From NCBI GenBank assembly GCA_934339135.1, contig CAKRHP010000005.1, forward strand, positions 111,362 through 175,361: a DNA stretch of 64,000 nucleotides, given 5' to 3'. Positions 35,174 to 43,748 of this stretch are shown here, in pieces. This DNA is from an uncultured Lachnospiraceae bacterium. Its GTDB lineage: Bacteria > Bacillota > Clostridia > Lachnospirales > Lachnospiraceae. Positions within the stretch are counted from its first letter, which is position 1; each line of letters starts with the position of its first letter. Under the pieces are notes generated by a model. The model searched no databases, was not told the DNA's origin, and saw only the letters and a program-made list of their open reading frames with translations. The position numbers and the translations under genes are program-made.

Positions 35174-36862
35174 GTGTTAGTTAATTTGCATGTAAAGAAT
35201 TTAGCGATCATCGATGAGGTAGAGGTGGACTTTTCGGACTCTTTGAATGTGTTGACCGGAGAGACGGGGGCCGGAAAGTCGATCATCATCGGATCGATCA
35301 ACCTGGCTCTTGGTCAGAAGAGTCCCAAGGATGTGATCCGCAAGGGGGCAGAGTATGCCCTGGTGGAGCTCACATTCCGGGCGGATACACAGCACCAGAG
35401 GGATCTGGTCCGTGAGATGGGCATATCCATGGAGGAGGATGAGATCCTGATCTCACGAAAGATCATGGCCGGACGCAGTGTCAACCGCATCAATGGAGAA
35501 AGTGTGACGTTATCCATGATTCGCCGTATTGCAGATATTATGATCGATATTCACGGACAGAATGAACAGCAGTCTCTTCTGCACAGTGCGAAACATATGG
35601 AGATCGTGGATCGCTATGCCAGAGAGGAGCTTGGTGACAGGTTGTCCCGGATGGAGGAGGGATACCGGGTATATCAGGAACTGCAGCAGGAGTTGTCCGG
35701 TCAGGAGATACCGGAGGAGGAGCGCCTCCGGGAGATTTCTTTTATGAAATATGAGCTGGAGGAGATTGAGCAGGCGGCACTGGTACATGGTGAGGAGGAA
35801 CGTCTGGACGAGCAGTACAGAGAGTTGTCCAATGCGACATCGATTGCGGCCGGTCTGGGGGAAATCTATTCTCTGACAGGAGAGGGCAATGCGACAGCGG
35901 CAGAGCAGTTAGGGCAGAGTGTCCGGATCTTACATAAATTATCGGAGTTTAGTCCACAGATGGAGGAGTTTTGTGGACAGTTGTCCGAAATTGATTCTCT
36001 TTTGACAGATTTTAACCGGGATATTTCAGACTATATGAGCGATTATGAGACAGGAGGAGAGCAGCTTGCCGAGGTGGAGAGCAGGCTGGATCTTGTGCGC
36101 ACGATTAAGGCAAAGTATGGAGCAACTACGGCGCAGGTTCAGACATATGCGGAGAAGCTGCAGGAGAAGCTGGCACGTTATGAGGAGTATGAAGCGTATC
36201 GTGAGAGTCTTCAGCAGCGTCTGGATGCTCAGGAGCAGAAGCTGCTGAAACTGGCAGGGGAGATCACTCAGATCCGCAGGAAGGTGAGCGGCCGTCTGGA
36301 GAAGGAGATCATCAAAGCATTAAAGGAACTGAATTTTCTGCAGGTGCAGTTTGAAATTGCAGTGCGTCCTCTGGGGCATATGAACCGCTATGGACAGGAT
36401 GAGGTAGAGTTTATGCTTTCCACAAACCCGGGGATGGACAGGAAGCCCATCGGCGAGGCGGCATCCGGAGGAGAGTTATCCCGAATCATGCTGGCAGTGA
36501 AGGCGGTACTTGCACAGCACGATGAAATTCCGACATTGATCTTTGATGAGATCGATGTGGGTATCAGTGGACGGACAGCGCAGATGGTAGCAGAAAAGAT
36601 GTCTTATATTGGAAATACACATCAGGTCATCTGTATTTCTCATTTGGCGCAGATTGCAGCGATGGCAGATGCGCATTATCTGATTGAAAAGAGCAGCAGG
36701 AAGGATCATACTTCGACAGATATCCGTCTGCTGGATACAGAGGAGTCTGTGAACGAGCTGGCCAGGATATTAGGAGGAGTGGAGATCACGGATTCTGTCC
36801 GAAAAAGTGCAGCGGAGATGAAACAGATGGCCGAGCAGGTGAAAAGTAACCTGAGAGCCTGA
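35174..36862 (+). CDS. recN: DNA repair protein RecN
   Basis: RecN is an SMC-like ATPase that acts early at DNA double-strand breaks. The 562-residue protein has Walker A GETGAGKS at 29-36, a long central coiled coil (about 150-370) and the C-terminal ABC signature ASGGELSRIMLAVK with Walker B LIFDEIDVGISG. The start is GTG 35174 with AAAGGAG upstream. In related genomes recN follows nadK and argR and precedes spoIVB; the spoIVB link is kept here. Confidence 0.95.
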   Translation: MLVNLHVKNLAIIDEVEVDFSDSLNVLTGETGAGKSIIIGSINLALGQKSPKDVIRKGAEYALVELTFRADTQHQRDLVREMGISMEEDEILISRKIMAGRSVNRINGESVTLSMIRRIADIMIDIHGQNEQQSLLHSAKHMEIVDRYAREELGDRLSRMEEGYRVYQELQQELSGQEIPEEERLREISFMKYELEEIEQAALVHGEEERLDEQYRELSNATSIAAGLGEIYSLTGEGNATAAEQLGQSVRILHKLSEFSPQMEEFCGQLSEIDSLLTDFNRDISDYMSDYETGGEQLAEVESRLDLVRTIKAKYGATTAQVQTYAEKLQEKLARYEEYEAYRESLQQRLDAQEQKLLKLAGEITQIRRKVSGRLEKEIIKALKELNFLQVQFEIAVRPLGHMNRYGQDEVEFMLSTNPGMDRKPIGEAASGGELSRIMLAVKAVLAQHDEIPTLIFDEIDVGISGRTAQMVAEKMSYIGNTHQVICISHLAQIAAMADAHYLIEKSSRKDHTSTDIRLLDTEESVNELARILGGVEITDSVRKSAAEMKQMAEQVKSNLRA

Positions 36863-36947
36863 ATAATTTTTGATATGGTAAGCACAAATTTATCAACTAA
36901 GATAAAATTTACGGGAAGCGATCGTCATTCTTTACCGGTATCGTATA

Positions 36948-36990
36948 GAAAAGAGCGTTTTGTATCATAATGATATAAGCGTTCTTTTTT
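36948..36990 (+). terminator. terminator of recN
   Basis: A long stem built from AAAAGAGCGTT, an inner TATCAT/ATGATA and AAGCGTTCTTTT (with G-U pairs), ending in a run of six T. Confidence 0.8.
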
Positions 36991-37071
36991 AGTGTGTAGA
37001 ACATACTCGTAATATCGTGAAGAGCAAGGGAAAAACGCTGGTTTTTCCCTTATTATGGAAGGAGTGGCGGG

Positions 37072-38388
37072 ATGAATACCAGACATAGAAGACAGAGTTA
37101 TCGTATGACGCAGAGGCAGAAATGGATATACCGGTCATGTCTGCTGGGAGTTTTGATCGCAGTTGTAGCATTTACTGCAGTGTACTGGTATTTTGAAATG
37201 AAAAATCGGATTCCGGATGAAATCGTTCTTTTTCAGAACCGGATCGAAAATATAGATTTTGGGATTCCTTTTACCCAGGTAAGCGTGGAACGGTCGGAGG
37301 CAGAGGTGGCGCAGGTAAGTATTGACCATGCACAGAAGGTTGGAAGACATATTCGGTTCAGTATGGCAGGTCCTTTGGCGGTTTCTGCACAGAAATGCGG
37401 GAGCATGCAGGGGGAGGTGCGTTTATTTGGACTGATTCCCTGCAAAAAGATCACCATCGATGTTCGAAAGGAAACAAAAGTGATGCCGGTGGGGAAAGCC
37501 GTGGGACTCTATATCCATTCCGATGGTTTGCTGGTATTGGGAACAGGAAAGATACCGGTTTCCAAAGGAAATGAAAAAATGCCATCCTATAATAAATTGC
37601 AGACAGGAGACTATATTTATGAGGTAAATGGACAGCCTGTGGTAACGATTCAGGATGTCAGCAGGGTGATTCAGAAAAATGGAGCGGGGAAAGTGATCCT
37701 GAGTGTCAAAAGGGACTCCGAAAAAATAAAAATTAAGCTATCTCCGGTCCGGGCACAAAACGGAACATATCAGATCGGAGCGTGGCTGCGGGAGGATACC
37801 GAAGGGATTGGAACCCTTACCTTTGTTACGGAAGATAATGAATTTGCGGCACTGGGACATGGAATCAATGATGTAGATACGGAGTTGTTGATCCATCTGC
37901 AGAATGGTGGATTATATCCGGCGGAAATCGATCATGTGGTCAAAGGGAAGAACGGAGCACCGGGACAGCTGGCGGGGGTTGTTGCGCTCGGCGGCAAAAA
38001 TAAATTAGGTGAAATTCGAAATAATACATCTCTTGGAATTACAGGTGTCATTTCCAATAAACAGTATCAGTTTAGGGAAGAACAATCCTGCGAAGCAGGT
38101 TGTAAGCAGGATGTGAAAAAGGGAAAGGCGACCATATTATGTCAGCTGGACGATAAGGTACAGGAATATGAGGTGGAGATAGAGAAGATCCATCTTTCTT
38201 CGGAAGACAATAAGGGAATGGAAATTCATGTGACAGATCCGAAACTGCTTCAGACTGCCGGTGGGATCGTACAGGGGATGAGCGGGGCTCCTCTGCTGCA
38301 GAGCGGGAAATGTATCGGGGCAGTGACCCATGTATTTGTGCGGGATTCCACCAGAGGGTATGCCACTTTTTTGGAAAATATGCTTTAA
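37072..38388 (+). CDS. spoIVB: SpoIVB peptidase (S55)
   Basis: SpoIVB is made in the forespore and secreted into the intermembrane space, where it cuts SpoIVFA to start pro-sigma-K processing. The 438-residue protein has an N-terminal membrane segment (about 22-42), a PDZ domain (about 175-225, LQTGDYIYEVNGQPV) and the S55 protease domain. Its likely catalytic His263 is in ALGHGI and Ser404 in GMSGAP; family members usually read GMSGSP. The end, GAVTHVFVRDSTRGYATF, is typical. spo0A, the usual next gene, is not found downstream. Confidence 0.94.
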   Translation: MNTRHRRQSYRMTQRQKWIYRSCLLGVLIAVVAFTAVYWYFEMKNRIPDEIVLFQNRIENIDFGIPFTQVSVERSEAEVAQVSIDHAQKVGRHIRFSMAGPLAVSAQKCGSMQGEVRLFGLIPCKKITIDVRKETKVMPVGKAVGLYIHSDGLLVLGTGKIPVSKGNEKMPSYNKLQTGDYIYEVNGQPVVTIQDVSRVIQKNGAGKVILSVKRDSEKIKIKLSPVRAQNGTYQIGAWLREDTEGIGTLTFVTEDNEFAALGHGINDVDTELLIHLQNGGLYPAEIDHVVKGKNGAPGQLAGVVALGGKNKLGEIRNNTSLGITGVISNKQYQFREEQSCEAGCKQDVKKGKATILCQLDDKVQEYEVEIEKIHLSSEDNKGMEIHVTDPKLLQTAGGIVQGMSGAPLLQSGKCIGAVTHVFVRDSTRGYATFLENML

Positions 38389-38424
38389 ATGCTGTAAATA
38401 TACAGGATTTCTCTATTCCGTGCA

Positions 38425-38453
38425 TTGACAAAGCGTGGTTGGTGCTATAAGAT
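38425..38453 (+). promoter_or_regulatory. sigma-A promoter of the antiporter gene
   Basis: TTGACA (38425-38430), a 17-nt spacer and TAAGAT (38448-38453), about 35 bp before the start codon. Confidence 0.6.
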
Positions 38454-38486
38454 TTGTTCATATGCTGAAAGAAAGAGGAAAATAAA

Positions 38487-39416
38487 ATGGATTATTTATT
38501 GTTAGTGGTAGGATTTGTTTTGCTGCTTAAGGGAGCAGACTTTTTTGTGGATGGAAGTTCCAGCATTGCCAAGCGGCTCCGGGTACCTTCCCTGATCATT
38601 GGTCTGACCATTGTGGCCATGGGAACCAGTCTGCCGGAATGTGCGGTCAGTATCAGTGCGGCACTTGCGGGCAATACCGGCGTGGCAGTAGGAAATGCAG
38701 TGGGTTCCAATATCTTTAATCTGATGGTGGTCTGTGGCTTTTGTACCTTGTTTTGTCCACTGGCAGTCAGCCGGAGTACCCTGACGGGGGAGTTTCCGTT
38801 TTCTGTGATCGTGGCAGTCATTCTGATGGTTCTTGGCTGGCTCGGTATGACATTGGGGCATATGGATGGATTTATTATGCTGGTTTTGTTTGTTGGCTTT
38901 CTGCTCTGGATGATCCGGTCTGCCCAGAAGGCTAGAAGCGAAAATGCAGAAGAGGATGAATATGAGATCCGTCCCATCTGGCAGTGCATTGTGTATATTG
39001 TAGGAGGTGGAGCAGCCATTGCGGTGGGAGGTCAGCTTGTTGTAGATGCAGCTTCTGCGATCGCAGCTTCCTTTGGCATGAGCCAGAACCTGATCGGTCT
39101 GACGATTGTGGCATTTGGCACCAGTCTGCCGGAGCTTGCTACTTCTGTCGTGGCGGCCAGAAAGCATGAGGTGGATATGGCACTGGGCAATGTCATCGGT
39201 TCCAATATCTTTAATATATTGTTTGTGCTTGGCGTTGCAGCAGCCATTCATCCAATGGTTTTCCAGATGGAAAATATCATAGATATCATTGTGCTGGTGG
39301 TTATGAGCATCATCGTACTCTGCTTTGCCTGGACAAAGCAGAAGCTGGTTCGCTGGGAGGGAATTTCCATGCTTGCCATGTATGCCGCTTATGTGGTATA
39401 TATCTGCTTGCGTTAG
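38487..39416 (+). CDS. calcium/sodium antiporter (CaCA family, YrbG-like)
   Basis: A 309-residue membrane protein with about ten helices and the two inverted alpha repeats of the cation/Ca2+ exchanger family: IVAMGTSLPECAVSISAALAG with GNAVGSNIFNLM, and IVAFGTSLPELATSVVAARK with GNVIGSNIFNIL. The Glu in each GTSLPE binds the ion. A short charged loop (RSENAEEDEYE) joins the halves. Such proteins exchange Na+ or K+ for Ca2+ across the membrane. It has its own promoter. Confidence 0.92.
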   Translation: MDYLLLVVGFVLLLKGADFFVDGSSSIAKRLRVPSLIIGLTIVAMGTSLPECAVSISAALAGNTGVAVGNAVGSNIFNLMVVCGFCTLFCPLAVSRSTLTGEFPFSVIVAVILMVLGWLGMTLGHMDGFIMLVLFVGFLLWMIRSAQKARSENAEEDEYEIRPIWQCIVYIVGGGAAIAVGGQLVVDAASAIAASFGMSQNLIGLTIVAFGTSLPELATSVVAARKHEVDMALGNVIGSNIFNILFVLGVAAAIHPMVFQMENIIDIIVLVVMSIIVLCFAWTKQKLVRWEGISMLAMYAAYVVYICLR

Positions 39417-39468
39417 TTGAGTAAAACACGGATACAGCTTCAAAATAAACAGGCAGAAAGGCTGGTTA

Positions 39469-40110
39469 ATGAATATGGCGTATTTTCCGTTTTTTATAGA
39501 ACTGGAAGGAAAGGAATGCCTTGTGGTCGGGGGAGGCGATGTGGCATTTCGCAAGATCCGTGAATTACTTCCCTTTGGTGTGAATATAACTGTAGTTTCC
39601 CTGGAGATCTGTGAATCAATCCGTGATCTTGCCGGGAAATATTCCGGACAGATGAAACTATTGTGCCGTGGGTATGAAAAAAAAGATCTGGAGCAGAAAT
39701 TTTTTGTGATCGCAGCGACCGATCATGAGGAGTGTAACCGGGAAATATCAGAATACTGCCGTCGGGAGAGGATTCTGGTAAACGTGGTAGATGATAAGGA
39801 AAAATGTAGCTTTTATTTTCCGTCTCTGGTGAAACAGGGGGATATTGTAGCCGGATTTTCCAGTGGTGGTAACAGTCCGGCATTGATCAAAAAGCTTCGT
39901 CAGGAGCTGCAGGGACAGATCCCGGATTATTTCGGGGTATTAAATGAAAGGCTGGGGCAGATCCGGCCGCAGGTAAAGAAAGCATTTCCGACAGAACAGC
40001 AGCGGAAGCAGTATTATGATCTGGTGATACATAAAAGCATAGAACAGTCCGGAGCACTTTCCATACAGGAGATGGAAGAATTAATTCACAAAGGTTTTAC
40101 ACAATCTTGA
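39469..40110 (+). CDS. precorrin-2 dehydrogenase / sirohydrochlorin ferrochelatase-like protein
   Basis: The 213-residue protein resembles the N-terminal NAD-dependent part of CysG and B. subtilis YlnF/Met8p. It has FPFFIELEGKECLVVGGGDVAFRKI as the nucleotide-binding fold, then VIAATDHEECNREI and GFSSGGNSPALIKKLRQEL. It oxidises precorrin-2 to sirohydrochlorin for siroheme. No other tetrapyrrole gene is adjacent. AGAAAGG with 7-nt spacing supports ATG 39469. The leader element of pstS begins within its last codons. Confidence 0.88.
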   Translation: MNMAYFPFFIELEGKECLVVGGGDVAFRKIRELLPFGVNITVVSLEICESIRDLAGKYSGQMKLLCRGYEKKDLEQKFFVIAATDHEECNREISEYCRRERILVNVVDDKEKCSFYFPSLVKQGDIVAGFSSGGNSPALIKKLRQELQGQIPDYFGVLNERLGQIRPQVKKAFPTEQQRKQYYDLVIHKSIEQSGALSIQEMEELIHKGFTQS

Positions 40111-40180
40111 CGTAAATACGATAGTAGATTTTACGTTCTCATTTTATCATTAAGTCATCGTCGTAAGACGGTGGCTTTAT
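40095..40180 (+). promoter_or_regulatory. pst leader element, copy A (upstream of pstS)
   Basis: TTTACA (40096) and TTGACG (40107) are hexamers 11 nt apart, like a Pho box, with a weak -10-like TTTACG 17 nt after TTGACG. ACGTAAA and TTTACGT form an inverted repeat. A hairpin follows, AAGTCATCGTC/GACGGTGGCTT with G-U pairs, and then TTTATATTTT. A gap-free relative with about 74% identity lies at 61685-61770 before pstA. It may combine phosphate-responsive promoter and terminator or attenuator. Confidence 0.6.
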
Positions 40181-40248
40181 ATTTTGTGCACTGCCGGATA
40201 TGAAGCAATATATAAGAAAAGATGCAGTGCAGAAATGAGGACAATATT

Positions 40249-41157
40249 ATGAGAAAGAGTAAATTATTGGCAGTAGCAATGAGTGTAATGTGTGCAGTAG
40301 CATTAATGACAGGCTGTGGCAGCAATGGAAATGCAAGCTCTGATGCAGGATCTTCTTCCGGCGGAAGTGCCAGCCAGCCGATCAGCGTCGTATCCCGTGA
40401 GGATGGTTCCGGTACAAGAGGTGCTTTTGTAGAGCTTACCGGCGTAGAAGAGAAAGACGCAGATGGAAATAAGACAGATAATACAACAGCAAATGCAATT
40501 ATTTCCAACAGTACAGAGATTATGATGACAACTGTTTCCGGTGACGAGTATGCAATCGGATATTCTTCTACCGGTTCCCTGAATGATACGGTAAAGGCAC
40601 TCAATGTTGATGGTGTAGAGCCGACAGCAGCCAATATCAAGGATGGAAAATACAGTCTTTCCCGTCCGTTCAATATTGCCACAAAGGGCAAACCCGGAAA
40701 GCTGGCTCAGGACTTTATTGACTATATTATGAGTGAAGATGGTCAGAAGGTTGTTGAGGACAACGGATATATCACTTCTGTCGATAACGCAAAGGCATTC
40801 AAGACTTCCGGTGAATCCGGAAAGCTTGTGGTAGCAGGTTCTTCTTCTGTAACACCTGTTATGGAAAAACTGGCGGAGGCATATAAGAAAGTCAATACAA
40901 AGGCTGAGATCGAAATTCAGGAAAGTGATTCTACCACAGGTATGACAGCAGCCGCAGATGGTACCTGTGATATTGGTATGGCATCCAGAGAACTGGAAGA
41001 CAGCGAGAAGGATAAAGGTCTGGAATCCCAGGCAATTGCACTGGATGGAATCGCAGTGATCGTGAATACACAGAATGAGCGTACGGATATCTCTACTGAC
41101 ATGGTAAAGAAAATCTTTACCGGTGAAGTGACAGACTGGAATGATGTGACAGAGTAA
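40249..41157 (+). CDS. pstS: phosphate-binding lipoprotein PstS, circularly permuted
   Basis: PstS delivers phosphate to the PstCAB importer. ATG 40249 has GAGG 8 nt upstream; the signal peptide ends in the lipobox MTGC with Cys23, followed by a Ser/Gly-rich spacer. The domain order is unusual. Residues about 44-188 carry SVVSREDGSGTRGAF, NSTEIMMTTVSGDEYAIGY and RPFNIATKG, normally the second half of PstS. Residues about 194-303 carry VAGSSSVTPVMEKLAEAYKK, DGTCDIGMASREL and IFTGEVTDWNDV, normally the first half. All phosphate-contacting segments (SSSVTP, SREDGSGTR, SRE) are present, so binding should be kept. Confidence 0.92.
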   Translation: MRKSKLLAVAMSVMCAVALMTGCGSNGNASSDAGSSSGGSASQPISVVSREDGSGTRGAFVELTGVEEKDADGNKTDNTTANAIISNSTEIMMTTVSGDEYAIGYSSTGSLNDTVKALNVDGVEPTAANIKDGKYSLSRPFNIATKGKPGKLAQDFIDYIMSEDGQKVVEDNGYITSVDNAKAFKTSGESGKLVVAGSSSVTPVMEKLAEAYKKVNTKAEIEIQESDSTTGMTAAADGTCDIGMASRELEDSEKDKGLESQAIALDGIAVIVNTQNERTDISTDMVKKIFTGEVTDWNDVTE

Positions 41158-41286
41158 GCTTAAAATATTGATAAAACATAATCTGTAATGCAGAAGCAGC
41201 CGGCATGGCAGAAACGGAAAAGAAGCAGAAACCGTGGGCTGTGCCGGTTATTTATAAATTCGGATTGCGTGAAAGGATATGGCAAA

Positions 41287-42183
41287 ATGAAAAGAGTAAA
41301 GGTAAGTAATATCAAAGAAAAGGCGATGGAGATCGTTTTTCTGATCAGTGCGTGTATTTCTATTCTGTCGGTTGCCCTGATCTGTATATTTTTGTTTACC
41401 AATGGTGTGCCGGGAATTGCAAAGATCGGTGCAAAGGAGTTCCTTCTGGGAACGGAATGGAAGCCGGGGAGTCAGTTGTATGGCATTCTGTCAACGATCA
41501 TAGGTAGTATCTATGTTACGGTGGGAGCAATTATTGTGGGAGTGCCGATCGGACTGTTGATGGCCGTGTTTATGGCAAGATTTTGTCCGAAAAAGCTGTA
41601 CAAGATCCTGAAACCGGGAGTAGAACTTCTGGCGGGAATTCCATCGGTGGTATATGGATTCTTTGGATTGATGGTGCTGGTACCGTTTGTGCGCAACACC
41701 TTCCGGCCGATTCTGATGCAGTACGGCATGACAACAACGGGACAGAGTATTCTGGCAGCATCCGTACTCCTTGGAATGATGATCCTGCCAACCATTATTA
41801 ATGTATCGGAGTCTGCGATCCGTGCGGTGCCGGATTCCTATTATCAGGGAGCACTGGCACTGGGAGCAACCCACGAGCGAAGCGTATTCATGACAGTGGT
41901 GCCGGCAGCAAAATCCGGTATCATGGCGGCAGTGATCCTCGGGGTTGGCCGTGCCATTGGCGAGACCATGGCAGTCATCATGGTGGCAGGAAATCAGCCG
42001 AGAATACCGGGATCCATCTTCGACGGAGTCCGTACGATGACAGCTAACATCGTCATTGATATGGGGTATGCCACGGATCTTCACAGAGAAGCACTGATCG
42101 CAACCGGTGTGGTACTCTTTGTCTTTATCCTGATCATCAACCTTTTATTTTCCCTTCTCAAGAAAAGAGAAGCCCATGCATAA
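41287..42183 (+). CDS. pstC: phosphate ABC transporter permease PstC
   Basis: A 298-residue membrane protein with six helices and the BPD-transporter signature region ALALGATHERSVFMTVVPAAKSGIMAAVILGVGRAIGETMAVIM, which contacts PstB. ATG 41287 has GAAAGGA upstream; the longer open frame to 41188 runs through a hairpin-rich intercistronic stretch and is not used. It pairs with PstA, but pstA lies 19.7 kb away and a strong terminator follows pstC. Confidence 0.94.
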   Translation: MKRVKVSNIKEKAMEIVFLISACISILSVALICIFLFTNGVPGIAKIGAKEFLLGTEWKPGSQLYGILSTIIGSIYVTVGAIIVGVPIGLLMAVFMARFCPKKLYKILKPGVELLAGIPSVVYGFFGLMVLVPFVRNTFRPILMQYGMTTTGQSILAASVLLGMMILPTIINVSESAIRAVPDSYYQGALALGATHERSVFMTVVPAAKSGIMAAVILGVGRAIGETMAVIMVAGNQPRIPGSIFDGVRTMTANIVIDMGYATDLHREALIATGVVLFVFILIINLLFSLLKKREAHA

Positions 42184-42237
42184 AGTTTGCTTTATAGAAA
42201 CACCCAGCAGCAAATCATCTTGAAACTTTCATAACGA

Positions 42238-42280
42238 AGATATGCGGGACAGTTACCGATTGTCCCGTATATCTTTTTTG
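42238..42280 (+). terminator. terminator of pstSC
   Basis: A 14-bp stem (42238-42251 with 42261-42274, one G-U) is followed by TTTTTT. It cuts off transcription from pstS-pstC before the inserted segment. Confidence 0.9.
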
Positions 42281-42312
42281 GTTGGTTACCATGATCTGGA
42301 AATGCTCTTTTT

Positions 42313-42341
42313 TGCGTTATCTTTCAAAAAATGATACAATA
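42313..42341 (+). promoter_or_regulatory. promoter of the CmpB-type gene
   Basis: TTGCGT (42313-42318), a 17-nt spacer and TACAAT (42336-42341), about 50 bp before the start codon. Confidence 0.6.
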
Positions 42342-42394
42342 ACAGTTAATGTTGCCTGATTTTTTGTAATATCAAAAGAAAAGAAGAATACGAA

Positions 42395-43723
42395 ATGGAG
42401 AAGGTTATGCATTATTTTACGGGATATGAATTATTGTGGCTGTTTTTTATCTATTCTTTCGGGGGATGGGTATTAGAAACAGTACTTGCAACAGTAAAGC
42501 AGCGCAAGTTTGCGAATCGTGGTCTTGTAAACGGTCCCTTTTGTGTGATCTATGGATTTACGGTGGTGTGTATGTCCATCGGACTTCAGGAACTGACTGG
42601 ATTCTGGCTGTTTGTTTTTGCGGTGATCTATGCCACGATCGCAGAGTGGATCAGCGGTCATTTGATCGAGAAGGCTTTTGGAGAACGCTGGTGGGATTAC
42701 TCCGCAAGGAAATGGAACCTGGATGGTTACATTTGTCTGACAGCATCTCTGGTCTGGGGTGCCATGGGATATGTGGCAGTCCACTGGGGCAATTATCTGC
42801 TTCTGACGTTGATCTCTCTGCTTCCGGGCTTATTGATGAAGATTATACTGTTGGTTCTGGCAGGAGTTCTGTTTGTGGACGTGCTTGGCTCCTTTCTCCT
42901 GCTCACCGGTAAAAGCCGCCACCCGGAGCGTTGGGAAGCTGCAGAACAGGGGCTTGACAAGGTGGGGGCCAGACTAAGTGCTGCCATTGCAGGCTTTGTG
43001 GAACGGCGTATTCATAAGGCATATCCGAAAGCGAAAAAAGCGGCCAAAACTCCGGAAAATGTATCAGGACAGACTTCGAACCCCTGTTTTGCTGTGGGAT
43101 GTGGCTTTTATAAGGTGGTCAGTCTGTTTATGATCGGAGCGTTTCTGGGAGACATCACCGAGACGATCTTTTGCCGGGTGCGTGCCGGAGTCTGGATGAG
43201 CCGCAGCAGTGTGGTCTGGGGACCCTTCAGTATTGTCTGGGGACTGGCGATCGCCCTGGTGTCGTGGATGCTTTATCAGTACCGGAACCGCAGTGACCGT
43301 TTTCTGTTTCTGGTGGGAACCTTTCTGGGAGGTGCCTATGAATACCTCTGCAGTGTATTTACGGAGCTGGTCTTTGGCAAGGTATTCTGGGATTACAGCA
43401 AGATCCCGTTTAATCTGGGAGGCAGGATCAATCTGCTGTACTGTTTTTTCTGGGGGATTGCGGCGGTTGTCTGGTTTAAAGCTCTTCTGCCCAAGGTGGA
43501 AAAGGGAATCGGGATGATCCCGGTCATGGCAGGCAAATGTCTGGTGTGGGGAATGGTGGTATTTATGAGCTGCAATATCGTTGTGTCCTGCATGGCACTG
43601 ATCCGTTATGATGAGAGAAGCAGGGGGATCACGGCAAATGCATCATGGCAGCAATGGTGCGATACCCATTATGATGATGCAAAGCTGATGAAGATCTATC
43701 CTAATGCAGTAGACCCAAAGTAA
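42395..43723 (+). CDS. membrane protein with two CmpB-type domains (putative ABC-transporter type IV)
   Basis: A 442-residue protein with about ten or more hydrophobic segments that consists of two related halves. Half one (about 1-175) has FGGWVLETVLATVKQRKFANRGLVNGPFCVIYG and FGERWWDYSARKWNLDGYICLTASLVWG. Half two (about 230-400) has FLGDITETIFCRVRAGVWMSRSSVVWGPFSIVWG and FGKVFWDYSKIPFNLGGRINLLYCFFWG. This is the motif pair of the Firmicutes family named 'putative ABC-transporter type IV' (CmpB), whose function is not known. No ATPase gene is adjacent. The polar linker (about 180-230) is Lys/Ala-rich. Confidence 0.82.
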   Translation: MEKVMHYFTGYELLWLFFIYSFGGWVLETVLATVKQRKFANRGLVNGPFCVIYGFTVVCMSIGLQELTGFWLFVFAVIYATIAEWISGHLIEKAFGERWWDYSARKWNLDGYICLTASLVWGAMGYVAVHWGNYLLLTLISLLPGLLMKIILLVLAGVLFVDVLGSFLLLTGKSRHPERWEAAEQGLDKVGARLSAAIAGFVERRIHKAYPKAKKAAKTPENVSGQTSNPCFAVGCGFYKVVSLFMIGAFLGDITETIFCRVRAGVWMSRSSVVWGPFSIVWGLAIALVSWMLYQYRNRSDRFLFLVGTFLGGAYEYLCSVFTELVFGKVFWDYSKIPFNLGGRINLLYCFFWGIAAVVWFKALLPKVEKGIGMIPVMAGKCLVWGMVVFMSCNIVVSCMALIRYDERSRGITANASWQQWCDTHYDDAKLMKIYPNAVDPK

Positions 43724-43748
43724 ATCAGAGAGAGGAGTTATCACATAT

